Below are positions 25,539 through 34,458 of a DNA stretch of 64,000 nucleotides, piece by piece. Each line of letters starts with the position of its first letter. Position 1 is the stretch's first letter. The notes beneath the pieces are model-generated. The model was not told the origin of the DNA and searched no databases. It saw only the letters and a list, made by a program, of their open reading frames with translations. The DNA comes from JABDQW01 sp942492025. Lineage in GTDB: Bacteria; Pseudomonadota; Gammaproteobacteria; SZUA-229. The stretch spans positions 372,001 to 436,000 of the forward strand of contig CALODJ010000006.1 in the NCBI GenBank assembly GCA_942492025.1. Direction: 5' to 3'. The translations under genes and the position numbers were made by a program.

Positions 25539-26620
25539 TACTCGGCCGCTTCCAACCAGATGGACTTGAGGGCAGAGGTGCCAGAGACGACGATACGATC
25601 TTGTGGACTGAGGTCAGCCTTGATGATGATCCTGCTGGCCTCTTCGGCAACGACCTCAACGGTCGTTGCAACATAGCTATCGCCTACCTGAACAAAGATC
25701 ATGGACTTGCCCTCATTTCTGACCAGGGCCGACCTGGGAATTCGATATCGTTGTCCTTCACCTCCCTCGGCGATCTCGATCTGAACAAACTGTCCGGGGC
25801 GTAACAGGCCGGACTCGTCGGCCACTTCTGCGCGGACCATGACGCCCTGATCGGCGCCATGGACCATGCGCCCAATAGTCAGAACCCTGCCTTGGAGCTC
25901 AGGGTCGGCGACCTGGACCTCCATGCCCGGACTAACCGCTGAAACCCTTTCCAACGGCACGCGAATCTCAAGCCAGAGCGGTGATAGCTTGCCTATCCGA
26001 AAGACCGGGGCCAGTGCCTCAAGTTGCTCACCCGGAGAGACCATCTGCTCAAGTACGATCCCATCCTGTGTTGCCCTGAGTTCCAGACGACTGCTGATAT
26101 TGCGTTGTTTGCCAATCTTTGCCAGTGACGGCTGATCGAAACCCGCGTATTCCAGAATCTGGCGTGCCTGATCAGCTGCGGTCCGCGCCTGGGTATAGCG
26201 TGCCCGTGTTTCAAGCAGCCGACGCTCGGAAATGATGCCTTCCTTGCTGAGCTGCGTATCGCGTTTGTATTCACTTGCTGCCAGATTGAGCTGGCTTTGA
26301 GCATCGATATAGTCACCCAGTTTCTCCAGTAACTCTGTACTTTGAATGATTGCGACCACCTGACCCTCGATGACGGAATCACCCTCGGCAACCAGTAAGG
26401 CCTCAGTAATACCCGCAAACGGGGTACTCAAGACACGCAGTTGTGCATTGGGTACCTCGACCTTGGCCGGATAACGCAAACCCCAGGCCTTATCGATGGA
26501 TTCGATGGTTTCAAGCTGAACACCCAGCATGGACTGCTGACGCTTGTTCAAGCTGATCGGATCAGTCGCGAGGACATCAGGCGCGAGCAGTAAGAAAAAA
26601 AGGATGAGGATCCCTTTCAT
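25538..26620 (-). CDS. RND efflux periplasmic adaptor subunit, CusB/CzcB-like
   Basis: This 360-residue membrane fusion protein links the pump to the outer-membrane factor. It has a signal peptide (residues 1-18), a lipoyl-like hairpin region (GDSVIEGQVVAIIQSTELLEKLG), an alpha-hairpin (YIDAQSQLNLAASEYKRDTQLSKEGIISERR), a beta-barrel (LWLEIRVPLERVSAVSPG) and a membrane-proximal C-terminus (RIPRSALVRNEGKSMIFVQVG). There is no N-terminal His/Met-rich metal site of the CusB or CzcB type. ATG overlaps the TGA of the upstream outer-membrane factor gene by ATGA. Confidence 0.9.
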   Translation of the reverse strand: MKGILILFFLLLAPDVLATDPISLNKRQQSMLGVQLETIESIDKAWGLRYPAKVEVPNAQLRVLSTPFAGITEALLVAEGDSVIEGQVVAIIQSTELLEKLGDYIDAQSQLNLAASEYKRDTQLSKEGIISERRLLETRARYTQARTAADQARQILEYAGFDQPSLAKIGKQRNISSRLELRATQDGIVLEQMVSPGEQLEALAPVFRIGKLSPLWLEIRVPLERVSAVSPGMEVQVADPELQGRVLTIGRMVHGADQGVMVRAEVADESGLLRPGQFVQIEIAEGGEGQRYRIPRSALVRNEGKSMIFVQVGDSYVATTVEVVAEEASRIIIKADLSPQDRIVVSGTSALKSIWLEAAE

Positions 26621-27825
26621 TGCGGGAGTACTCCAAGGCTAAGGTTATACAGGCTGATTGCGCGCTTGTGTTTGATCAAAATCGTTTCGAGATTGTTGGC
26701 CGCAATATCGGCATCCAGGCGAGCCTGCAACAGGAGGAATAATTCCATTTCCCCCATCTGGTAGGCTCGCTCACTCACATCAACGCGCGCACGCGCCAGT
26801 TCATCAACACGGCGTGCAAGCGCCAGGGCTGATTCTATCTGGTTGAGTTCGACGGTCGCCTTACGGTGCTGGTATTTGAGACTGCGTTGGAGGTTGTTCA
26901 GTTCGACCATGGCCTCGGTCACGGCCATTTCAGCTTGAGCAAGATCTGACGCCACGTGTGCCTTGCCAATAGGCAAGGTGAACTGCACACCCAGTGATTC
27001 GTTCCATGGATCTATTTCTTCACCACGATCACGCTTGGCATAGAGGGTAACCACGGGTGAGCTCTGCAGGCTCTTACGCTCACGCTTGCTCTGCGAGCGT
27101 GCCACTGAGAGCATCTGTTCACTGTTGAGATACAGTGGATGATCATCAAGGCTGCTCTTCTCGACGCGCTCGATGCTATCGAGATCAGACGGCAACGCAT
27201 TCAGACCCGTAAGGCCTTCCCAAAGGGTTTCAGCTTGCAGGAAATGGAGGTGGGCAAGGCGATATTTCTCTTCCCTGGATGCGGTCTCCTGCTGGGCGAG
27301 AATCCAGTCTGCGCGTGCCACTTCACCGGCATCGAGACGTTTCTTGATATGGGCTTCGAGGGTCCTGGCAGATTCCCATTGTGTCAGTGCGAGCCCCTGC
27401 GCCGCTTCCGCCTCGCGAAGGCTCCACACGGAATCCAGTACCTCGCTGGCAACTTGCCACTTCATAGCAGTATGCTCTGAGGCGGCCTGGGCCAACATGT
27501 CCTCTGACAGCTGCTGACTGGCTGATTTTTGGCCAAATCGCCAGACAGGCATTGCCAGCGTCGCCTCATATTCACGATAACCAGTCTGGCTTCCAAGTTC
27601 GTCAGACATGTACAGAACCCCAACCTCGGGTGCATCGCTCAACAAGGCATCACCCTCGCGTGCCATGCCTTCGCCTACCTTACGTCGGGCCTCTGACAGG
27701 TTCCCTTTCATCTGGATATCAAAGGCCGAATTTATCGCTGTGGCCAGTGTCACCTCCGCCAGTGCAAGCGGTGAAACCATAAGCGATGCAAGGACACTCA
27801 GGGTTGTTAAGTACTTAATCAACAT
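26617..27825 (-). CDS. TolC-family outer-membrane efflux protein, CzcC/CusC-like
   Basis: Outer-membrane factor of about 402 residues with a signal peptide (MLIKYLTTLSVLASLMVSPLALA) and the two long alpha-helical/coiled repeats of the OEP family (RRKVGEGMAREGDALLSD, then RVDVSERAYQMGEMELFLLLQARLD near the C-terminus). The frame can be opened at a TTG at 27834, but the ATG at 27825 fits the signal peptide. It is the first gene of a four-gene, tightly overlapping minus-strand operon (outer-membrane factor, adaptor, pump, DUF3240). No adjacent metal-responsive regulator was seen. Confidence 0.88.
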   Translation of the reverse strand: MLIKYLTTLSVLASLMVSPLALAEVTLATAINSAFDIQMKGNLSEARRKVGEGMAREGDALLSDAPEVGVLYMSDELGSQTGYREYEATLAMPVWRFGQKSASQQLSEDMLAQAASEHTAMKWQVASEVLDSVWSLREAEAAQGLALTQWESARTLEAHIKKRLDAGEVARADWILAQQETASREEKYRLAHLHFLQAETLWEGLTGLNALPSDLDSIERVEKSSLDDHPLYLNSEQMLSVARSQSKRERKSLQSSPVVTLYAKRDRGEEIDPWNESLGVQFTLPIGKAHVASDLAQAEMAVTEAMVELNNLQRSLKYQHRKATVELNQIESALALARRVDELARARVDVSERAYQMGEMELFLLLQARLDADIAANNLETILIKHKRAISLYNLSLGVLPQ

Positions 27826-28014
27826 TATCAGCAAGTCTAGTTCTCAAATGCCGCTGACAATACCAGAAAATACTTACATTAAGATTAATAAAATGCGACT
27901 TTCTGCTGTTATGTTCACCTCATTATGGCATTTTACAGGCACAACGCTGTTTCCGGACTTGCTTAACCACATCACTGGCCGCTACCCTGAGGACGGCGGC
28001 CATGCGCCTCTGAA

Positions 28015-28197
28015 TCAGCCCTCCATCAGGTTGGCTTCTACAATGTTGCTGGCAAAATCCCGGTAAACACCTCCGACCTGCCTGGCCATCGTGTCCGGAA
28101 AAGCGTGGAATTCATTTTCAGCCAGCGCGGTAATGATCGCCTGTGGTACGGTGCTCAGGGCACTGCCCACTGCTGAGCTGTAAGCATCCAGGCTGAT
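28015..28197 (-). pseudogene. C-terminal gene remnant beside senB
   Basis: Directly after the senB stop, in another frame, about 60 codons run open: SLDAYSSAVGSALSTVPQ, ALAENEFHAFPDTMARQVGG, then VEANLMEG and a stop. The composition is that of a real protein C-terminus, perhaps a short-chain dehydrogenase, which I cannot confirm. The N-terminal part is missing because senB begins exactly there. I infer that arrival of the sen genes replaced the rest. The remaining gap, 27835-28014, holds nothing recognised. Confidence 0.5.
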
Positions 28198-29163
28198 TCA
28201 CGCTGATGCTTGTTGCCGTACTTTATGCACTAGTTCACGCCATCCCCGAGTTTCGTTTTCGAGTGTGAATAGCGGTTGTTTGGCAATGCAGGCTTGCTCC
28301 AGCTTTTTATAATAGGCACTGTCTGATTCCGCTTTCAATAACAGCATCGATAAGGCTTCTTCATTTTCCAGCGGATAATAGCCGGCATAATCATTTCCAA
28401 GAAGTCCTATTGACCCCTCTATATCGGAAGCAATCACCGGAACGCCAGCTACAATGGCTTCCGAGACCACGTTAGCGCCGCCTTCCATCCGGGACGGCAG
28501 CACCAGCAGGTGGGTGCGTCGGTAAATCTGCCTTATTTTATGATGTGCGATTTCGCCATGCCACACATAGCGTGTATTGATATCCATTTCAGCCTGCGCC
28601 CGGCTCGCCCATTCGGGTGTATGCGCCTTTCCATAGTGGTGCACTTTTATGCGACTGCTGGCGGGGAGCTTGCGTACGGCCATTGCGGGACGCATCGGAT
28701 CTTTTTCATCACGTAAATGTCCCATCACAGAGACATGAAAATAACGCTTGTAGGGCTCACGTTCGCCAATTGGTTCGGCCGACTGGTGAATCACAAATAG
28801 CTTGTGGCGTTGATTTTGCGGCAGCGTATTACCGATTAAATCATGCAAACCAACCAGGTAATCCGCCCGGTGGATGGATTGCAGGGTTGTATCAGGGTGG
28901 CTATGTATAAAACGGTAGGCATCCGTTCCCGTAATAGCCACGATAAGCGGGCGATCCTGAAATGCATCGGAAAATCGTCGAATAGATTCTGCACTGCGCC
29001 AGGCATGCAATGCTATCATCAGATCAGCTTCCTGACCGGCATAGGCAGTAGCGATCTCTACCCGGTGCCCCAGTGCCCGTAAAATAGTCGCCCATCGAGA
29101 GGCTGTGGCTCGATTACCGGCTCTTGACAGGGGAGGTGCCGGTGTAATCAATATAATGTGCAT
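28198..29163 (-). CDS. senB: SenB-like selenosugar synthase (glycosyltransferase family, TIGR04348)
   Basis: This 321-residue protein has a GT4/GT-B fold. The N-terminus MHIILITPAPPLSRAGNRATASRW and the donor-site segment LLVLPSRMEGGANVVSEAIVAGVPVIASDIEGSIGLLG identify a retaining-type glycosyltransferase. In selenoneine clusters this family (SenB) joins selenophosphate to a UDP-sugar to give a selenosugar; that role is known from the family and inferred here from the neighbouring SenA and selenophosphate synthetase. It is divergently transcribed from senA across 187 bp, which should hold both promoters. No clear ribosome site precedes the ATG. Confidence 0.85.
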   Translation of the reverse strand: MHIILITPAPPLSRAGNRATASRWATILRALGHRVEIATAYAGQEADLMIALHAWRSAESIRRFSDAFQDRPLIVAITGTDAYRFIHSHPDTTLQSIHRADYLVGLHDLIGNTLPQNQRHKLFVIHQSAEPIGEREPYKRYFHVSVMGHLRDEKDPMRPAMAVRKLPASSRIKVHHYGKAHTPEWASRAQAEMDINTRYVWHGEIAHHKIRQIYRRTHLLVLPSRMEGGANVVSEAIVAGVPVIASDIEGSIGLLGNDYAGYYPLENEEALSMLLLKAESDSAYYKKLEQACIAKQPLFTLENETRGWRELVHKVRQQASA

Positions 29164-29350
29164 GGGCGTCGGCTAAAAAACTAACAATAGAGTTATTTTT
29201 AGTATTGCTGTAACCGAGCCTGAATGGTTCATAAATCACACCGTGATTGCGGGTGGAAACAGTGCATTTTTAACCAATGGTTCGAAGGATTAAAGACGGC
29301 CGCATCTGTTCTTGTTGCCCTGACTGAATGCCGGTATCTCAAACAAACGA

Positions 29351-30658
29351 ATGAGCATGCAAAAACTTAATCCAGATAGTATTACAAATCAACTCCAGGA
29401 TGCGCATCAAAGAACGATGGCGCTGATTGACGGTCTATCTAAAAAGCAATTAATGGGGCCATTATTAGCAACCATCAATCCATTACTCTGGGAAATTGGT
29501 CATGCGGCTTACTTCTACGAATACTGGGTACTGCGCCAGCATCTGAAAATGCCACCCATCCGCGAGGATTCTGACAGCTTGTATGATTCGATCACAATCG
29601 CGCACGATGACCGTTGGTCATTGCCCCTGCCCGGGCTACAACAGACCCTGGCTTATATTCAGGCCGTCGAGGACAGGGTCAAAGCCTGCCTGGCCGCTGG
29701 CGATGATCCACAACGAGACTACCTCGCGCAGTATGCCGTGTTCCATCATGATATGCATAATGAAGCGTACACCTATACTCGCCAGACACTGAAATACCCC
29801 GAGCCAGAAATAGGCAAAGCAGAGCACCGCAGTGCGGACGTTGGCGGTCTGGAAGGGGATGTCAGTATTCCGGGAGGCCCGTTTTTGCTGGGCGCTACCG
29901 AGCGTGATGGATTCGTATTTGATAATGAAAAATGGGCCCATGCCGTAGAGATCAAGCCGTTCCGAATTGCCAGGGCGGCTGTGAGTAATGGCGACTATTT
30001 GGAATTTGTGCAGGCGGATGGTTACATCAAGCAGGAATACTGGGACGATGATGGCTGGCAATGGCTCAAGCGAGCGGGTCTTGTACACCCTGTTTACTGG
30101 CGCCATGATACCGATGGTTGGAAGATCAGGAATTTCGACCAGTGGCAGCCAATGCCAATGCATACCGCCTTGATACACGTGTGCTGGCACGAAGCCCAGG
30201 CCTACTGTCGTTGGGCCGGAAGACGACTACCCACTGAGGCCGAATGGGAAGTTGCAGCAGCCGCTGAACCTGCGGCCAATGGTCAATCGCTGGCTTCCAC
30301 CAAACGTCGCTTTCCCTGGGGTAAAGAAGCACCGCGTGCGGATCAGGCGAACCTTGATGGTTATGCGCTGGGTACCGTTGATGTGGGTGCTCATGCAGCG
30401 GGTGACAGCGCTTTTGGATGTCGTCAAATGATCGGTAATGTATGGGAGTGGACGCAGGATACCTTCGCACCCTACCCCGGTTTTGTGCCTGATATGTACC
30501 AGGATTATTCTCAACCGTTGTTTGGCGTCACAAAAGTCTTGCGTGGTGGTGCCTGGCCCACGCGTGCACGTATGATTCGAAATACCTGGCGAACCTACTA
30601 TGGCCCCGAGCGTAATGATGTGTTTGCTGGTTTTCGCACCTGTGCACGCAGAGGCTGA
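29351..30658 (+). CDS. senA: SenA-like selenoneine synthase (EgtB-type, DinB plus FGE-sulfatase domains)
   Basis: This 435-residue non-heme iron enzyme homologue has an N-terminal DinB domain (about 10-160) carrying the iron ligands His51 (EIGHAAYF) and the HX3HXE motif His132/His136/Glu138 (HHDMHNE), and a C-terminal formylglycine-generating-enzyme-like domain (about 168-433) with RLPTEAEWEVAA, GNVWEWTQDTF and RGGAWPTRARMIRNTWR. EgtB members form the C-S bond of ergothioneine; SenA forms the C-Se bond between hercynine and a selenosugar. The adjacent senB and selD genes favour SenA over EgtB. No EgtD (hercynine synthesis) lies in the window, so it must be supplied elsewhere. Confidence 0.88.
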   Translation: MSMQKLNPDSITNQLQDAHQRTMALIDGLSKKQLMGPLLATINPLLWEIGHAAYFYEYWVLRQHLKMPPIREDSDSLYDSITIAHDDRWSLPLPGLQQTLAYIQAVEDRVKACLAAGDDPQRDYLAQYAVFHHDMHNEAYTYTRQTLKYPEPEIGKAEHRSADVGGLEGDVSIPGGPFLLGATERDGFVFDNEKWAHAVEIKPFRIARAAVSNGDYLEFVQADGYIKQEYWDDDGWQWLKRAGLVHPVYWRHDTDGWKIRNFDQWQPMPMHTALIHVCWHEAQAYCRWAGRRLPTEAEWEVAAAAEPAANGQSLASTKRRFPWGKEAPRADQANLDGYALGTVDVGAHAAGDSAFGCRQMIGNVWEWTQDTFAPYPGFVPDMYQDYSQPLFGVTKVLRGGAWPTRARMIRNTWRTYYGPERNDVFAGFRTCARRG

Positions 30659-30814
30659 TACTCGGCGATGTATACTGTTTTACCATCTATCCAGTTGGCA
30701 TCATTGTTTAAAAACCGCGCAGCTGGCTGTATGAATCTGGCAACATTGTCGCGATGGATTGTGTTCTGGCTTGACCTAAATGACGCTGTAAGCTGACAAC
30801 CCCGATTTGTAATT

Positions 30815-33076
30815 ATGCATAGAACCGATGCTCCCGTAGTAAAAGACCTTGTGCTCATTGGTGGCGGTCACGCGCACGTTTCGGTTTTGAAACAATTCGG
30901 TATGAGGCCGCTTTCCGGCTTGCGTATCACCTTGATAACGCGTGATATCCATACACCTTACTCAGGCATGTTGCCGGGTTTCGTTGCGGGACATTATGAC
31001 TATGATGACTGTCATATCGATCTTGGGCCGCTCGCTCAATTTGCCGGTGCGCGCCTTTATCATGCCGAGGTTGACGGAATAGACCCCGATAAAAAGCTGA
31101 TTTATGCGCCGGGGCGTCCACCCACAGCCTATGATATTCTGTCAATCAATACCGGTTCTCGCCCCAACAGCATCAATGTACCCGGCGTTGATGAATACAC
31201 CCTAGCCGCGAAACCCATCGATATTTTTTTGCAGAAATGGCGACAACTGGTTGAGCGCGTGTGTGTGGCTGATGGTCCATTCCGCATCGTCGTCGTGGGA
31301 GGGGGAGCTGGCGGTGTAGAGCTTGCGTTGTCCACTCAGCTGCGTTTACAGAATACCTTGCGAGCCGCGGGGAAAGATCCCGGGCAACTCCATCATACGC
31401 TGATCACTGCCAGTGAGGGTATCTTGCACACGCATAATGCCGGGGTAAGAAAACGTTTCGAGCGTATCTTTGCTGAGCGGCGTATCGAGATTAAAACCGG
31501 CGCGCGGGTGAATGAAGTGACGGCGAACAGGGTGCGCGCGGATGATGGCAGCTCAATCGATAGCGACGCGGTAATCTGGGTTACCACGGCGTCTTCTCCA
31601 GGCTGGCCCGCTCAATCAGGGCTCGCCACCGATAAGGCTGGCTTTATTCAAGTCGATGATCATCTACAGTCACTGTCACATGAAAATGTTTTTGCGGTAG
31701 GGGACGTGGCCGGGTTACGCGACCCCCGTCCCAAGTCAGGGGTGTTCGCCGTTCGTCAGGGACCGATACTCGCGCATAACCTGAGAGCGGCGGCTACCGG
31801 AAAGCGCTTGCGTCCTTATCGCGCACAAAAGAACTTTCTGGGTTTGATCAGTACCGGAAATCAATACGCTGTCGCTTCACGCGGCAATTGGTCTTATGAA
31901 TCGGGCTGGTTGTGGACCATGAAGGACTGGATCGACAGGAGGTTCATGCGCAAGTTTAATGAGTTACCCGACATGGAAGGGGACGATAATCCAGTGCTGG
32001 CAGCAGGCATTGCCGATGCTGCGGCCATCAAGGAATTGTCTACTCTGGCCATGCGCTGTGGTGGTTGTGGCGCCAAGGTCGGCGCTACGGTGTTATCCCG
32101 AGTCATGCAGCGCTTGCCTGACAGGCAACGTGATGATGTATTGATTGGCCGAAATTCGCCCGATGACTGTGCGATGTTAAGCGTTCCTGAAGGCAAGGTG
32201 ATGGTGCAGAGTGTCGATTATTTTCGTGCGTTCATTGAAGACAACTATACCTTTGGCGCCATTGCCGCAAATCATGCACTGGGCGATATTTTTGCCATGG
32301 GGGCAGAGCCACAATCAGCGCTGGCGATAGCAACGGTGCCTTACGGACGCGAACGCATTGTTGAAGAGACTTTGTATGATGTCATGGCGGGCGCCTTGCA
32401 TACGCTTGAGCCCACCGGTGCTGTCCTTGCTGGCGGTCACTCCAGCGAAGGTGCAGAACTGGCATTTGGATTGAGCGTCAATGGCTTGATAGACCCCAAC
32501 AAGGTCTGGCGTAAACAGGGGCTTCAGCCCGGTGATGCTATCGTGTTAACGAAACCCGTCGGCACGGGTACCTTGTTTGCCGCACAGATGCGCGCAAAAG
32601 CCAAAGGTCGCTGGATTGATGCGGCGATCCAGTCGATGCTGTTGTCCAACCAACGGGCAGCAGAGTGTTTACAACGTTATGGAGCGACGGCGTGTACCGA
32701 CCTCACCGGTTTCGGTATGGTGGGCCACTTGATTGAAATGACCAAAGCTTCTGCAGTTGATGCGGTGTTAATCATGGATGCGATACCTTTGTTAGACGGC
32801 GCATTAGAAACCGTCAAAGCGGGTATACTGTCCTCACTACAGCGACAAAATCTGCGCTTGCGACGAGCCATCCAGGATATCGAACAGGTTGCAGAACACC
32901 CTGCATTTCCGCTGTTATTCGACCCGCAAACTGCCGGTGGCCTGTTGGCGGGTGTGCCGAATGAATACGTTAGCGCGTGCATTGATGAATTACACGTGAT
33001 GGGATACCCGGAAGCTGTGATCATTGGCCAAATAGAACCTCTGTCGAGTCAGCAGGCACCAATAAGAATCAATTAG
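30815..33076 (+). CDS. selD: Selenophosphate synthetase fused to an N-terminal FAD/NAD(P) oxidoreductase (SenC/SelD type)
   Basis: A 753-residue two-part protein. Residues 1 to about 370 form an NDH-2/sulfide-quinone-reductase-like flavoprotein (LVLIGGGHAHVSVL, VVVGGGAGGVELAL, NVFAVGDVAGLRDP). From about 395 follows a SelD domain with catalytic-type MRCGGCGAKVG (Cys where other SelD have Cys or Sec), GRNSPDDCAML, FMAGAEPQSALA-like metal/ATP residues and VLAGGHSSEGAELAFG. SelD makes selenophosphate from selenide and ATP; the oxidoreductase half may deliver reduced selenium, which is inference. It lies 156 bp after senA in the same direction and is placed to feed SenB. No selenoprotein or SelA/SelB genes are nearby. 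Confidence 0.9.
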   Translation: MHRTDAPVVKDLVLIGGGHAHVSVLKQFGMRPLSGLRITLITRDIHTPYSGMLPGFVAGHYDYDDCHIDLGPLAQFAGARLYHAEVDGIDPDKKLIYAPGRPPTAYDILSINTGSRPNSINVPGVDEYTLAAKPIDIFLQKWRQLVERVCVADGPFRIVVVGGGAGGVELALSTQLRLQNTLRAAGKDPGQLHHTLITASEGILHTHNAGVRKRFERIFAERRIEIKTGARVNEVTANRVRADDGSSIDSDAVIWVTTASSPGWPAQSGLATDKAGFIQVDDHLQSLSHENVFAVGDVAGLRDPRPKSGVFAVRQGPILAHNLRAAATGKRLRPYRAQKNFLGLISTGNQYAVASRGNWSYESGWLWTMKDWIDRRFMRKFNELPDMEGDDNPVLAAGIADAAAIKELSTLAMRCGGCGAKVGATVLSRVMQRLPDRQRDDVLIGRNSPDDCAMLSVPEGKVMVQSVDYFRAFIEDNYTFGAIAANHALGDIFAMGAEPQSALAIATVPYGRERIVEETLYDVMAGALHTLEPTGAVLAGGHSSEGAELAFGLSVNGLIDPNKVWRKQGLQPGDAIVLTKPVGTGTLFAAQMRAKAKGRWIDAAIQSMLLSNQRAAECLQRYGATACTDLTGFGMVGHLIEMTKASAVDAVLIMDAIPLLDGALETVKAGILSSLQRQNLRLRRAIQDIEQVAEHPAFPLLFDPQTAGGLLAGVPNEYVSACIDELHVMGYPEAVIIGQIEPLSSQQAPIRIN

Positions 33077-33361
33077 TGACGGGTCGAGCACGCATTCTGC
33101 CGGAGTCGGATTAAGCCTGTCATCGAATGGGATAAATGAATATTTCTATTCCGGTTACGTCTATTGTTTGATGACAGAAGTTAAGCCGCATGGGTGCAGC
33201 CGTCTTTAATTACTATAAAAATCTCGCTATGGGACAATATTGAGACAAGAAATTCGGCCTTGGTGCCGTTGTTGCCAGTTAAGATTTGTTTCAGCGCTGA
33301 TTTCTCTGAGTACAACAATGCATGCGGCAGATTAGCTCAAACCAACAGAGGAGTAGAAATA

Positions 33362-34327
33362 ATGAAACTGACATTGCGTGTATTGACAGCAATATTTGGA
33401 TTCGCTGCCCTTTCTGGTACTTCAATGGCGGCCAAGGATGCAGGCCATGATCATGATTACCGTACTTTTCACGCCAGTGGTGAAATTGATTACGGCAAGA
33501 TCGGTGACTCATACACCGCTGATCTCGTGATGTATCTGGCTGGAAACCAGTTTATGGTTATGGAGGATTTAATCAAAGACTTCCATTCGAAACATCCTGA
33601 TATCAAAACCGTCTATGTCGAGACTATACCGCCCGGCCAGATTTTGAAGAAGCAATTACTCCAGCAGGGTGAGATCAATGGCCAAAAGACCTCGATGAAC
33701 CCGGATCTTTTTGCCAGTGTCAATATTAATCATTTGAAGAAGCTAAAGGGCGAAGGATTGATGGATGAACACATGATTTATATACATAATAAACTCGAAC
33801 TTATGGTCGCAGAGGGCAATCCCAAGCGAGTAAAGGGGCCCAATGATTTGGGGCGGGATGACCTTGTTCAGTCACACCCAAACCCATTAACAGAAGGTAT
33901 TTTTAAGTTTTACGGCAGCGAAATGTTAAAAGACCTTGGTCTCTATGATAAGGTCACGGCTGATAAACAATGCAAGAGTTGCTGGGCGGTTGAGGGCAAA
34001 ACATGGTTCACCTCGCGACATCATAGAGAGACTCCCCATCGCATTGAGAATGGTGAAGCGGATGTTGGCATCGTATGGACAACTGAAGTTGTGCATGCAA
34101 AACGCGAAGGACGCCCAATTGATGGTGTAGCTATACCTGCACCCTACAATAAGCAGGAGAAAGTCGGATATGCTATCGGACCAATGCTGAAAGGACGCAA
34201 CCAGGCGTCGGCCAGGCAGTTTCTTGCCTATCTTGCCACAAACGATGCGCAAGATATTTATGCAGGTTACGGATTTGTGCCGGCAAGTGCAAAAGAACTT
34301 GAGCTGAAACCACTATCGGAAAAATAA
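33362..34327 (+). CDS. Periplasmic ABC-type solute-binding protein, ModA-like
   Basis: A 321-residue exported binding protein. The ATG at 33362 follows GAGGAG and starts a good signal peptide (MKLTLRVLTAIFGFAALSGTSMA); the frame opened upstream at 33194 has no support. The mature N-terminus is His/Asp-rich (KDAGHDHDYRTFHASG). The body resembles molybdate/extracellular binding proteins (FHSKHPDIKTVYVETIPPGQILKKQ, ADVGIVWTTEVVHAKREG). A CKSC pair sits at about two-thirds. No permease or ATPase is adjacent, so it may act as an orphan receptor or pair with a distant transporter. Position after the sen genes suggests selenium oxyanion or molybdate binding, but that is weak inference. Confidence 0.75.
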   Translation: MKLTLRVLTAIFGFAALSGTSMAAKDAGHDHDYRTFHASGEIDYGKIGDSYTADLVMYLAGNQFMVMEDLIKDFHSKHPDIKTVYVETIPPGQILKKQLLQQGEINGQKTSMNPDLFASVNINHLKKLKGEGLMDEHMIYIHNKLELMVAEGNPKRVKGPNDLGRDDLVQSHPNPLTEGIFKFYGSEMLKDLGLYDKVTADKQCKSCWAVEGKTWFTSRHHRETPHRIENGEADVGIVWTTEVVHAKREGRPIDGVAIPAPYNKQEKVGYAIGPMLKGRNQASARQFLAYLATNDAQDIYAGYGFVPASAKELELKPLSEK

Positions 34328-34458
34328 GTCTCGCGGTATTTCGCGGACAGAATGTTTATTTTCATTTGTTGATAGATGACAGTTAAGCCAAGCATAGTTC
34401 ATCAATCGCCTGTTCCACGATATCCCGCACAGTTAAAGACCTATTCTGTGGTGCGCGA

